From Methyloprofundus sp. (GTDB lineage: Bacteria > Pseudomonadota > Gammaproteobacteria > Methylococcales > Methylomonadaceae): a stretch of DNA of 64,000 bases. The stretch's first letter is position 1; each line of letters opens with the position of its first letter. Both the position numbers and the translations under genes were made by a program. Below the pieces are notes generated by a model. It did no database searches. It saw nothing but the letters and a program-made list of their open reading frames with translations, and was not told the origin of the DNA. Where the stretch lies: assembly GCA_012960135.1 (NCBI GenBank), contig DUBW01000037.1, positions 43,243-107,242 of the forward strand, given 5' to 3'. Below, in pieces: positions 29,507 through 37,637 of this stretch.

Positions 29507-29884
29507 ATGATTATGAAAAAATATCTACTCCTTAGCCTGCTCACCTGCTTTTTCTTTTTGCAAACAGTCCATGCGCAAGAAAAACCAACAACTGCTAATT
29601 CGACTGAAGTCTCAAATTCTAAAAAGAAACTCGATTACAATCCCTGGTTTATTCCCATGGATATTTTAATTACTCGCCCCTTAGGTTTGGCTACGACAAT
29701 TGCGGGGACAGCATTATTTGTTGTCTTTTCGCCATTTATAGGGCTAAGCGCAATTGCACCACCACATGATGCGTTTGAGCGTGTTGCCGATGTATTTATT
29801 GTCGTACCAGCTACTTATACCTTTCTACGCCCAGTAGGAAAATTCCTCTGCCCTGGTGATTGCCGCCCTGCAGATATTAAATAA
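29507..29884 (+). CDS. Uncharacterised small exported protein
   Basis: The 125-residue product has an N-terminal signal peptide (about 3-24, cleavage near VHAQE), a polar linker, and a hydrophobic stretch (GLATTIAGTALFVVFSPFIGLSAIAPP) that may be a membrane segment. Two cysteines near the C-terminus (FLCPGDCRP) could form a disulfide. I do not recognise a characterised family. Translation may start at ATG 29513 (MKKYLLL) instead. It follows the petC terminator, so it needs its own promoter. Confidence 0.65.
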   Translation: MIMKKYLLLSLLTCFFFLQTVHAQEKPTTANSTEVSNSKKKLDYNPWFIPMDILITRPLGLATTIAGTALFVVFSPFIGLSAIAPPHDAFERVADVFIVVPATYTFLRPVGKFLCPGDCRPADIK

Positions 29885-29889
29885 AATAT

Positions 29890-30122
29890 TGTAGAGCGAA
29901 CTTCAGTCCGCATAAAATCTAACTGTTATACTTCACACGGTCATAGATGGGGAATTTTTAAAGCGGTGATTTGTGTTGAGCGCAAGACGCTGGAACAGGC
30001 GCATAACTGGCGACACAACTGTTTCAGAAACGCAGCTATCGGCAAAAACTCAGCCGTTAGAAATCCGCAGTCGTGACCGCGCGAAGTATAATCATATTAG
30101 CAGACTGAAGTCCGCTCTACAG
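29890..30122. repeat. Pair of inverted REP palindromes enclosing about 185 bp
   Basis: The left arm (29890-29912, TGTAGAGCGAACTTCAGTCC) and right arm (about 30099-30122, GACTGAAGTCCGCTCTACAG) are inverted copies of the REP unit. The enclosed stretch has no coding frame I can support. The arrangement resembles a small non-autonomous element. Confidence 0.6.
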
Positions 30123-30136
30123 AAACCTTACGTTTT

Positions 30137-30694
30137 TTATTTCCACTTGATATTACAGCCCATGCTAGGGACCTGCTCCTCATTAATGGGTTCACCAACT
30201 AACAGCGCATCCAGAGCATCGCGCAAATCCTTTCCGGTTAAAGGCTGATCATTTTTGGGAGTGGCAGCATCTAGCCGCCCTCGATAGACACAGTCAAGAT
30301 CCTTGTCAAATAGATAAATATCAGGGGTACAAGCCGCTAAATATGCCTTTGCCACCGTTTGTGACTCATCATAACAATAAGCCGCAAACGGATTCCCCCA
30401 CTCAGCCATCAATGCCTTCATTTTATCCGGTGCATCCTGCGGATGGTTTTCTATATCGTTGGCACTAATCGCAATAGTGCCAATACCCAGCCTGGCATAC
30501 TGCTTTGCAATATCAATCAATTGATCTTTGATATGAATAACATAGGGACAATGATTACAGATAAACATAACGATAGTTCCCTGCACCCCTTTTAAATTCG
30601 TCAGGTTTTTACTCTCGCCTGAAATCGTATCGGGCAGGGTAAAATCCGGGGCGGTAGTGCCTAAAGGCATCATATTAGAAGGTGTTGCTGCCAT
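30137..30694 (-). CDS. Thioredoxin-like AhpC/TSA-family protein
   Basis: The 185-residue redoxin (GTTAPDFTLPDTISGESKNL, then a CNHCPYV active site at about residues 47-53) has the thioredoxin fold with a C-x-x-C pair. Related proteins are annotated as thiol-disulfide oxidoreductases or peroxiredoxin-like; the substrate is unknown. No signal peptide is visible, so it is probably cytoplasmic. The gene is alone on its strand, with REP units just downstream. Confidence 0.8.
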   Translation of the reverse strand: MAATPSNMMPLGTTAPDFTLPDTISGESKNLTNLKGVQGTIVMFICNHCPYVIHIKDQLIDIAKQYARLGIGTIAISANDIENHPQDAPDKMKALMAEWGNPFAAYCYDESQTVAKAYLAACTPDIYLFDKDLDCVYRGRLDAATPKNDQPLTGKDLRDALDALLVGEPINEEQVPSMGCNIKWK

Positions 30695-30806
30695 AATAAA
30701 TCCTCAAAAGAATGTAATAATTTCTACAAAACAGGACTGGAATAAAAAAGCTTAACAAAAATAACTAAGTGACATAGTTACTGATAATCACGAGATTCCA
30801 TTTGCC

Positions 30807-30899
30807 ATGCCATTACTAATGGCTTGTTTAGTGGGTGGATTAATTGGTTTTACAGTCGTCAAGTTTATAGTAAAAGAACAAAAAGAAGACGCAGAATAA
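30807..30899 (+). CDS. Possible 30-residue single-span membrane protein
   Basis: An ATG-initiated frame encodes MPLLMACLVGGLIGFTVVKF followed by a charged tail (IVKEQKEDAE). The hydrophobic-then-charged layout is like many small membrane proteins. No strong ribosome site is visible, so support is weak. Confidence 0.25.
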   Translation: MPLLMACLVGGLIGFTVVKFIVKEQKEDAE

Positions 30900-30919
30900 G
30901 CCAGATAAACAGCTATCTA

Positions 30920-31382
30920 TTATTTAGTGGCAACATTTTTTAAAGCACCTGCGTCTAATAGGCTAATTGCCCCTCTATTCAGAGCGACCCAGCCATAGGC
31001 TTCAAAGCGCTTTAAATGCCTGGAAATCACTTCACGAGCTGAGCCTAGTTTTGTGGCCAGCACCTGATCTTCGGTAATACCCTCTGCAGGATATTGGTCA
31101 CCGCTTAACAGACATGAAGTCGTCAGCACACAAGAATCACCCGAGCGCACACGATAAAGCAGCATTTCCCGCCCCGCTTCAGAAATAATCTGTGCTTTAA
31201 CGCTCCCCTCAAGTACCAGCAAGTAGTGCTCACATACCGCACCTGGGTAAAAAATCCTGCTGCCCTACAGGCAATTAAACTAATTTTGCAGAGGCCATCA
31301 GGCTATTAATGCCCGCTTCACCAACCCTAACGAACTCGGGGAAATGAGTATTCCATAATGTCTCGCTACTTAATCTGTCCAT
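30920..31382 (-). pseudogene. Crp/Fnr-family regulator, degraded by three lesions
   Basis: A frame beginning at ATG 31382, inside the last codons of dnaQ, reads MDRLSSETLWNTHFPEF... and is a Crp/Fnr N-terminus. Codon 36 is TAA (31275-31277). After LPVGQQDF the A-run at 31249-31254 carries a one-base shift, and the frame continues as YPGAVCEHYLLVLEGSVK (cyclic-nucleotide beta-roll). After PAEGITED the sequence jumps directly to QVLATKLGSAREVISRHLKRF (the DNA-recognition helix), so roughly 60-70 residues including the dimerisation helix are missing. The winged-helix end is intact to 30920. The product would not be functional. The former gene was probably translationally coupled to dnaQ. Confidence 0.8.
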
Positions 31383-32080
31383 AAACAGGCTCCACTGGTT
31401 TTTTCTAACATTGCCAAAGTTTTCTGATGTTCCAGTAACTCTTCCTCAGTACATTGAATAACTTTTAACGGCGGCCGGTCACTGCTTAAACGTTGAATTA
31501 CATGCTCTTGCCCGCTATCACTTAAATCATCATCCTCGAGCATAGAGAGCTGACCACCGGTCATTAGCAAGTAAACGTCAGATAAAATTTCCGAATCGAG
31601 TAATGCGCCATGCAAGTCACGATGACTATTATCTATGCCATAACGTTTACACAGCGCATCCAGACTATTCCGCTGCCCCGGATGTTTTTTTCTGGCATAG
31701 ACTAGGCTATCAAACACAGTACAGATATCGTTAACATTTTTGACCGCCGAATGAGCTAAAGATAATTCTTGATCAATAAAACCGACATCAAAAGGCGCAT
31801 TGTGAATAATAAGCTCCGCCCCCCGGATAAAGTCAACAAAATCATCAACCACCTCTTTAAACAAAGGCTTGTCAACTAAGAATTCGTTAGTAATTCCATG
31901 CACCTCAATCGCGCCATCATCGATATGCCGCTCTGGATTGATATACATATGGAACTGCCGGTCAGTCAAACGCCGGTTCACTAGTTCCACACAACCAATC
32001 TCGATAATCCGGTGTCCTTCCTTAGGGTTTAATCCCGTGGTTTCGGTATCTAAAACAACCTGCCGACCTTTTTTTCTCAT
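31370..32080 (-). CDS. dnaQ: DNA polymerase III epsilon subunit (3'-5' proofreading exonuclease)
   Basis: DEDDh exonuclease of 236 residues: Exo I VVLDTETTGLNP, Exo II IIHNAPFDVGFIDQEL, Exo III with HRDLHGALLDSEIL. The C-terminal tail (about 185-236) is long enough to bind the alpha subunit. It proofreads the replicative polymerase. rnhA, often divergent from dnaQ, is not adjacent. The 3' end overlaps the start of the Crp/Fnr pseudogene. Confidence 0.94.
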   Translation of the reverse strand: MRKKGRQVVLDTETTGLNPKEGHRIIEIGCVELVNRRLTDRQFHMYINPERHIDDGAIEVHGITNEFLVDKPLFKEVVDDFVDFIRGAELIIHNAPFDVGFIDQELSLAHSAVKNVNDICTVFDSLVYARKKHPGQRNSLDALCKRYGIDNSHRDLHGALLDSEILSDVYLLMTGGQLSMLEDDDLSDSGQEHVIQRLSSDRPPLKVIQCTEEELLEHQKTLAMLEKTSGACLWTD

Positions 32081-32096
32081 AATAATAACCTAATAC

Positions 32097-32119
32097 TGTA
32101 GAGCGGACTTCAGTCCGCT
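32097..32119. repeat. REP unit (left flank of RAYT remnant)
   Basis: Contains GTAGAGCGGACT followed by TCAGTCCGCT, a palindromic REP half matching the family in this window. It lies just beyond the 3' end of the REP-transposase pseudogene. Confidence 0.7.
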
Positions 32120-32124
32120 AATCA

Positions 32125-32654
32125 TCAAACCTGACATATCCATTTATTACGTGCACCAGCGGACTGGCATTCCATCAATATTGTATAGGCAGAACCCCTA
32201 TATTTAATCAACCATCCACTTAGCATCCCAATGCGGAACTTGCCTATCGTCTCGACCAACCCAGCACGTAATGGATTACCAACAATGTATCTGGCAGCAG
32301 ATCTTACATCTTCCTCTTTACCTATCGCATGATCATAAAAACCTCTTTGCCAAAAGTACCGTGTCTTTGTAATTTCTTATTTATTAACTGACTACTCACG
32401 CCCTTAAATAGCCTAATTAACTCCGACAAATCATTATTTTCAAGTACCAGCAACCAATGTCAATGATCCGGCATCAACACCCAGACCAGAGACTCTAATT
32501 GACCATTATCATGTAAGCGACGCATTTCATTTATCAAACAACGTGCGACAGAAAAATCATGAAAATAAGGAATTCGCCCTTCAGTAATCATGGTTAACGA
32601 ATAAGCGCGCCCCATTTCAGAGACACGCCCTTTGGTTAAATTCTGATAGGCCAT
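32125..32654 (-). pseudogene. REP-associated tyrosine transposase (RAYT, Y1_Tnp family), inactivated
   Basis: The minus-strand frame from 32654 reads MAYQNLTKGRVSEMGRAYSL and continues to LVWVLMPDH, then TGA (32460-32462), then in the same frame HWLLVLENNDLSELIRLFKG. The catalytic H-x-H motif is thus interrupted exactly at its middle residue. After LQRHGTF one T is missing (run at 32352-32355). Shifting frame restores WQRGFYDHAIGKEEDV and RYIVGNPLRAGLVE, both typical of RAYT enzymes, ending at 32125. One nonsense and one frameshift lesion are therefore visible. REP palindromes lie immediately on both sides, as expected of a RAYT locus. Confidence 0.85.
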
Positions 32655-32684
32655 TATTCCACCTCCAAAAACTGTGCTAATTGT

Positions 32685-33272
32685 TCAAACTGTAGAGCGG
32701 ACTTCAGTCCGCTCTACACAATCATTATATCTTGGACAAGTTACCAGGTGATCATTTACCAGCCCTGTTGCCTGCATATAGGCATAGCAAATGGTGGTTC
32801 CGAAAAACTTAAAGCCTGCTTTTTTCAGGCTCTTGCTCATTAAATCGGATTCGGGGGTGTTTGCGGGGACTTCCTGCATAGTCTGCCAGGCATTTTTAAT
32901 CGTCTGATTATTTACAAAAGACCAGATATAGGCGCCGAAACTACCCTGCTGTTCCTGTATGGTCAATACCACTTGAGCGTTAGTTACTGCCGAACGAATT
33001 TTTAATTTATTTCTGATAATTTCGGGGTTAGTCTGCAGCTCCAGTTGTTTTTGCTCTGAATAATTAGCAACTTTGCGTATATCAAAATTGTCAAATGCCT
33101 TGCGATAGCCCTCACGTTTATTTAATACAGTAGACCAGCTGAGGCCTGCCTGCGCGCCTTCCAGCACCAGAAATTCAAATAACAAACGATCTTCATGTAC
33201 CGGTACGCCCCATTCATGGTCGTGATAATGTTCTTCACTTTCACTGGATAGCGCCCACGGGCACACACTCAT
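32685..33272 (-). CDS. tag: DNA-3-methyladenine glycosylase I
   Basis: Base-excision glycosylase removing 3-methyladenine. The 195-residue protein keeps the zinc-snap ligands C4, H17, H175 and C179, plus EWGVPVHEDRLLFEFLVLEG.QAGLSW and GFKFFGTTICYAYMQATG. The last ten residues are encoded by a REP palindrome (32691-32718) that the frame crosses before stopping at 32685, so the original C-terminus has probably been replaced. Its start overlaps the yajD stop by 4 bp. Confidence 0.95.
   Translation of the reverse strand: MSVCPWALSSESEEHYHDHEWGVPVHEDRLLFEFLVLEGAQAGLSWSTVLNKREGYRKAFDNFDIRKVANYSEQKQLELQTNPEIIRNKLKIRSAVTNAQVVLTIQEQQGSFGAYIWSFVNNQTIKNAWQTMQEVPANTPESDLMSKSLKKAGFKFFGTTICYAYMQATGLVNDHLVTCPRYNDCVERTEVRSTV
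32691..32718. repeat. Complete REP palindrome (12-bp arms), inside the 3' end of tag
   Basis: TGTAGAGCGGAC (32691-32702), spacer TTCA, and GTCCGCTCTACA (32707-32718) form a perfect palindrome. It is the right flank of the RAYT remnant and encodes residues 186-194 of Tag. Confidence 0.85.
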
Positions 33273-33637
33273 TTCTTAAGCAGGTCGCCTAAACTAGCAA
33301 AAGGACTATGGGTACCACCGGAGTGATCCTTAGCCTCTTCTTTGCCAGTGCCGAAGCGCATTTCTTCGTATTTTGAGTGTTCATTGTCATGGCAGTACAG
33401 ACATAACAGCTCCCAGTTACTGCCGTCGGTAGGATTATCATCATGGTTATGGTTTTTATGATGGACGGTGAGTTCCTGCAGATTTGCATTAGTGAATTCA
33501 CGGGAACAGCGACCACATACCCAGGGATACATTTTTAGTGCCTGCCCTCTGTATGTTTTCTCGCGATCAGTCTGGTGTTTGCGTGCCTCTGCGACGATTC
33601 TTTCGCTGGCAGTCATTTGTTGATTATTATTTGCCAT
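33269..33637 (-). CDS. yajD: HNH nuclease-like protein YajD
   Basis: The 122-residue protein has the HNH layout: CGRCSREF, then ELTVHHKNHNHDDNPTDGSNWELLCLYCHDNEH, with two zinc-binding C-x-x-C pairs. I take ATG 33637 (MANNNQQ), the family start. The frame stays open further upstream only by running through REP repeats. The biological role of YajD is unknown. It overlaps tag by 4 bp. Confidence 0.9.
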   Translation of the reverse strand: MANNNQQMTASERIVAEARKHQTDREKTYRGQALKMYPWVCGRCSREFTNANLQELTVHHKNHNHDDNPTDGSNWELLCLYCHDNEHSKYEEMRFGTGKEEAKDHSGGTHSPFASLGDLLKK

Positions 33638-33714
33638 AATAGTGTGTAATCTAATATTAAAAATTGCATTATATACTTCGCATGCCCGAATTTGGGGAAT
33701 TTTAAAAGATAGGC

Positions 33715-33800
33715 GTAGAGCGGACTTTAGTCCGCTATTGATCAAACCTATCATAGGCACATATTTGGAGCATACTAGTGGACTAAAGTCCGCTCTACAC
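33715..33800. repeat. Inverted pair of REP units (BIME-like)
   Basis: GTAGAGCGGACTTTAGTCC (from 33715) and GGACTAAAGTCCGCTCTAC (ending about 33799) are inverted copies 40 bp apart, upstream of yajD. Confidence 0.75.
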
Positions 33801-34395
33801 AGTGTTTTTCATTTAATAACTCAGATACGACCTGTTCTCATTTACCTTAAAATATATAATTATTACTTTCAGGTGTCTTGCTTTTTCAAGATTAAAAGGA
33901 AAGCGGGTGCATTACACAAATAAGGCCAGCCCTGCACCTGCAACAGTAATTGAGTTAAAAATCTACCATATGCCACTGTCCATTGCTGGATGGGAAGACG
34001 TAAATCTTGGATTACATCCACTCATCAGCCCGGAAACCTGCCTGAAATTGGCCTAGCCATAACATGTCCGGGATTGATGAACGTATACCTATATTAAGAA
34101 CCTACAGTCGCAACTTGGTACCGAGCAGTTTAGGGTGATTTTAGGATATCGATTCTTGTACAGCAGAGATTTTGGCAAGGTCGATTTTTAATCACCATGA
34201 AGGACATGAAGAAAGGCCTGGTTCAGCGATGACAGTAATACCTTTAGGTTCTTCATAAACTTCATAGTAAAAATAAAGAACCTCATATCAACAAGCATGC
34301 AATGATAAATAACCTGCAAGGTAAAATTGGAGCTATGCCAAATTCATACTAGAATAGTGGCTACTCAATAATCACTATCGAGACAACAAAACCCT
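33801..34395. other. Gene-poor region between yajD and the solute-binding protein gene
   Basis: About 600 bp with many stops. A plus-strand open stretch (about 33922-34056) reads like protein (PLSIAGWEDVNLGLHPLIS) but matches nothing I know and has only an internal ATG at 33970. Around 34195-34214 there is a degenerate ATGAAGGAC-type repeat. It may be a decayed gene region. Confidence 0.4.
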
Positions 34396-35130
34396 ATGAT
34401 TCTGCGCCCTATTCTGCTGCTGGTTTTACTCAACCTTTTTGTACCTCTCTGTTCCGCACAGGCTATTAGCGTTGTTAGCAGCCAGTGGCCGCCGTATGTA
34501 GATGACTCCATGCCGGGAAAAGGCCTGGCGGTAGAGCTTGTTAATAAGGCATTACAAAGAAAAGGTTATCAGCCCACTTTACATATTTACAACTGGCAGC
34601 GCGCTCTGGAGGGTGTGGAAATAGGTGTATTCGATGCCACCTGTGCAATCTGGAAAACAGCTGAACGTGAGCGCGATCTGCTCTATAGCGAACCCTATCT
34701 GACTAACACTATCAGCTTTATTAAAAAGAAAAACACGGTTATCGAGTACCGTGGGCTTGCTGATTTACAGGGCTGGGTCATCGGCGTGGTGCGTGACTAT
34801 GCTTACAATGAAGCATTTAATCGCTCACGCGGCCTGATCAAAATTCCGGCCAATTTTAGTGTGCAGAATTTACAAAAACTGAATAACGGCACGATAGATC
34901 TAACACTAGGTGATGAACGCGCGATCAATTATACGCTAGAGAAATTCTTACCGACGAAGGTTAATTCTTTTGAGTTTATCCAGCCCGCTTTAACCTTCAA
35001 AAAACTCTATCTAGCCGTCAGTCGTTCGAATAAAAACGCGCAAACGATTATCAATGACTTTAATCAGGCGATTGCAGAGATGCAGCAAGATGGTAGTTAT
35101 GACCAAATTGTCAGTCATTATAAGTACTAA
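34396..35130 (+). CDS. Periplasmic solute-binding protein, SBP_bac_3 family
   Basis: The 244-residue protein has a signal peptide (about 1-21, cleavage near CSAQA) and a family 3 bacterial substrate-binding fold: [26 protein letters not shown], then [13 protein letters not shown] and [12 protein letters not shown]. Such proteins bind amino acids or act as sensor-like orphan proteins. No ABC permease or ATPase genes are near, so the transport role is uncertain. Confidence 0.85.
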   Translation: MILRPILLLVLLNLFVPLCSAQAISVVSSQWPPYVDDSMPGKGLAVELVNKALQRKGYQPTLHIYNWQRALEGVEIGVFDATCAIWKTAERERDLLYSEPYLTNTISFIKKKNTVIEYRGLADLQGWVIGVVRDYAYNEAFNRSRGLIKIPANFSVQNLQKLNNGTIDLTLGDERAINYTLEKFLPTKVNSFEFIQPALTFKKLYLAVSRSNKNAQTIINDFNQAIAEMQQDGSYDQIVSHYKY

Positions 35131-35135
35131 GAAAC

Positions 35136-35603
35136 GTGCAAATCTACTTAATCAGTATCGGCCAGAAAATGCCCAGCTGGGTAAAACAGGGCTATGAAGA
35201 ATATGCCAAGCGCATGCCTAGAGAATGTCAGTTAATCGTTAAGGAAATCGCTGCGGGTAAGCGTGGAAAAAATAGCGATGTTAGCCGTATCGTCCGCGAT
35301 GAAGGAGAAAGAATGCTCGCTGCTATCCCTAAAAACTGTCATATCGTCACCTTGGATGTTCCTGGAAAAGCCTGGACGACTGAAAACCTGGCAGGAACCA
35401 TGCGTAGTTGGCTAGACAGTGGGCAGGACATCGCCTTAATGGTCGGCGGACCGGAGGGCCTGGCTGAGTCTGTTAAACAAGTGGCACAGCAGTCATGGAG
35501 CTTATCGAAACTGACCTTTCCTCATCCTCTGGTACGCATCGTGGTTGCCGAACAAATCTACCGCGCCTGGAGCATTATCAATAACCATCCCTATCACCGT
35601 TAA
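35136..35603 (+). CDS. rlmH: 23S rRNA (pseudouridine1915-N3)-methyltransferase
   Basis: SPOUT methyltransferase of 155 residues, the normal length. It shows [20 protein letters not shown] at the start, the SAM-binding [13 protein letters not shown] and the C-terminal [18 protein letters not shown] and HPYHR. It methylates pseudouridine 1915 in helix 69. The gene begins 5 bp after the solute-binding protein gene and 1 bp before maf. Confidence 0.97.
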   Translation: MQIYLISIGQKMPSWVKQGYEEYAKRMPRECQLIVKEIAAGKRGKNSDVSRIVRDEGERMLAAIPKNCHIVTLDVPGKAWTTENLAGTMRSWLDSGQDIALMVGGPEGLAESVKQVAQQSWSLSKLTFPHPLVRIVVAEQIYRAWSIINNHPYHR

Positions 35604-35604
35604 A

Positions 35605-36180
35605 ATGCCTGCTCTTATATTAGCCTCTGCCTCACCGCGCAGAAGTGAGTTACTGACTCAACTAGGTCTGATACATACGATACAGGTGGCCGATATTGAT
35701 GAAACCCCTCTTGGCAATGAAGCTCCTGCCGATTATGTACTGCGTGTCGCTGCTGCAAAAGCCTCTGCTATACTTCCACAGCACCCTATAGATAGCGTAG
35801 TGCTGGCAGCAGATACCTCGGTTGTGCTGGGTGATACTATCATGGGCAAGCCGCAAGATCTGGCACATGCCATTGCCATGTTAAGCCAATTATCCGCCAG
35901 CACACATCAGGTTTATAGTGCGGTTTCAGTACACGGCAAACGGGTGCAGCAAATAATAAGCATCTCGAATGTTACTTTTCGTGCCATTTCTACACAAGAA
36001 ATTATACAATACTGGCATACAGGCGAACCTGCTGATAAAGCAGGCGCTTATGCTATCCAGGGCTTGGCCAGTACCTTTATCGAAACCATCAACGGCAGTT
36101 TTTCAGGGATTATGGGCTTACCCTTATTTGAAACTGCACAACTATTAAGTAATGAAGGAATAAATATTTTCAATGAGTGA
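35605..36180 (+). CDS. maf: Maf-family nucleotide pyrophosphatase
   Basis: House-cleaning enzyme hydrolysing non-canonical or excess nucleoside triphosphates (YhdE type acts on dTTP/UTP). The 191 residues begin MPALILASASPRRSELL, with the S-x-R-R substrate motif, AADTSVVLG and the catalytic GKP segment. The ATG at 35605 is chosen because it lies just before the family's N-terminal strand; an in-frame ATG at 35545 lies inside rlmH. It overlaps rng by 8 bp. Confidence 0.93.
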   Translation: MPALILASASPRRSELLTQLGLIHTIQVADIDETPLGNEAPADYVLRVAAAKASAILPQHPIDSVVLAADTSVVLGDTIMGKPQDLAHAIAMLSQLSASTHQVYSAVSVHGKRVQQIISISNVTFRAISTQEIIQYWHTGEPADKAGAYAIQGLASTFIETINGSFSGIMGLPLFETAQLLSNEGINIFNE

Positions 36181-37627
36181 AGAAATCCTGATTAATGTTA
36201 CCCCACCGGAAACCCGTGTTGCCATCGTTGAAAACGGTGTTGTACAGGAAGTGATCATTGAGCGTACTCATCAGTTAGGCTTAATCGGCAATATTTATAA
36301 AGGGGTGGTTTGTCGAGTTTTACCGGGTATGCAGGCTGCCTTTGTTGAAATTGGTCTGGAACGTGCCGCCTTTTTACATATTTCTGGTTTATGCAGTAAG
36401 GAATTAGAACAAAAAGGCTCGGAGAATATTGAGCATTATTTAATTGAAAATCAGCACATCATTGTTCAAGTCAGCAAGGATCCTATCGGCAGCAAAGGTG
36501 CACGCCTAACAACCGAAATTTCTATTCCATCCCGGTACCAGGTTTATATGCCCTATGCGATAAAAGGCGGTGTTTCCCAACGTATCGAGCATGAGCCAGA
36601 AAGAAACCGATTGCGCACATTTCAGGATGCATTCCAGAAAGAGCATCAGTCTGGCGGCTTTATCGCAAGGACTGCAGCCGAATGTATCGATGAGTCTGTT
36701 CTGGAATCTGACATGCTATTTCTGCTGCAATTATGGGACTCTATTCAGGAGAAAATCCCCTTAGCCGAGCCTCGGGCACTGATTCATTTTGATTTACCTT
36801 TAAGCGTGCGTACTTTACGTGATTTATATACAGATAATATAGAAAAGGTAAAAGTTGATTCGCGCAAAACCTATCAGCGCCTGATAAAATTTGCCGAGGA
36901 ATTTGTCCCTGATATTGTGCCGATCATCGAGCATTACACCCGTGAACGACCGTTATTCGAAATTTATAATATTGAAGATGAAATCCAGAAAGCACTGGGG
37001 CGTAAGGTCAGCCTAAAATCAGGTGGCCATCTGGTGTTTGACCAGACTGAAGCGATGACCACTGTGGATGTTAATACCGGCGGTTATGTCGGCGGAAAAA
37101 GCCTGGAAGAGACCATCTTTAAAACCAATCTTGAAGCAGCGCAGGCAATATCCCGACAATTAAGACTGCGTAATCTGGGCGGCATTATCATTATTGATTT
37201 TATTGATATGCAAGACGAAGAACATAAAGCATTGGTTTTAAGTGCTCTGGAAAGAACCCTGGAAAAATGTCATTCAAAAACCAAAATTACCGAAGTGTCC
37301 GCTTTAGGGCTGGTGGAAATGACCCGCAAACGTACCCGTGAGAGTCTGGCACATATTCTTTGTGAGCAATGCCCTACCTGTGAAGGTAGAGGCGAACTAA
37401 AGACTGCTGAAACCATTTGCCTGGAAATTTTTCGGGAAATCATTCGCGAGGTCAAGCAATACAATGTCCAGGAAATTCTGGTTCTGGCTTCACATCCGGT
37501 AGTGGAAAAATTGCTGGATGAAGAAGCTGATGTATTAGCGGAATTAGAGGCTTTTTTAAATATTCGCATTAAGTTCCGTTCCGAATCTGAATACAATCAG
37601 GAACAATATGATGTTGTTTTACTGTAA
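36173..37627 (+). CDS. rng: Ribonuclease G
   Basis: The 484-residue RNase E/G family protein matures 16S rRNA 5' ends and degrades mRNA. An S1-like domain (about 38-120, GNIYKGVVCRVLPGMQAAFVEIG) precedes the catalytic DNase I-like domain, with aspartates in TTVDVNTGGYVG and IIIDFIDM. The zinc-link CEQCPTC follows. The length fits RNase G and excludes RNase E, which has a long disordered tail. Confidence 0.96.
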   Translation: MSEEILINVTPPETRVAIVENGVVQEVIIERTHQLGLIGNIYKGVVCRVLPGMQAAFVEIGLERAAFLHISGLCSKELEQKGSENIEHYLIENQHIIVQVSKDPIGSKGARLTTEISIPSRYQVYMPYAIKGGVSQRIEHEPERNRLRTFQDAFQKEHQSGGFIARTAAECIDESVLESDMLFLLQLWDSIQEKIPLAEPRALIHFDLPLSVRTLRDLYTDNIEKVKVDSRKTYQRLIKFAEEFVPDIVPIIEHYTRERPLFEIYNIEDEIQKALGRKVSLKSGGHLVFDQTEAMTTVDVNTGGYVGGKSLEETIFKTNLEAAQAISRQLRLRNLGGIIIIDFIDMQDEEHKALVLSALERTLEKCHSKTKITEVSALGLVEMTRKRTRESLAHILCEQCPTCEGRGELKTAETICLEIFREIIREVKQYNVQEILVLASHPVVEKLLDEEADVLAELEAFLNIRIKFRSESEYNQEQYDVVLL

Positions 37628-37637
37628 TTAAGAAATA

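Noticed and set aside
29973..30248. Plus-strand frame across a REP pair and the redoxin 3' end
   Set aside because: It overlaps the real minus-strand redoxin gene and consists largely of repeat sequence.
33638..33760. Upstream extension of yajD giving a 163-residue protein
   Set aside because: The extra 41 codons are read from a REP palindrome and spacer; the family start is at 33637.
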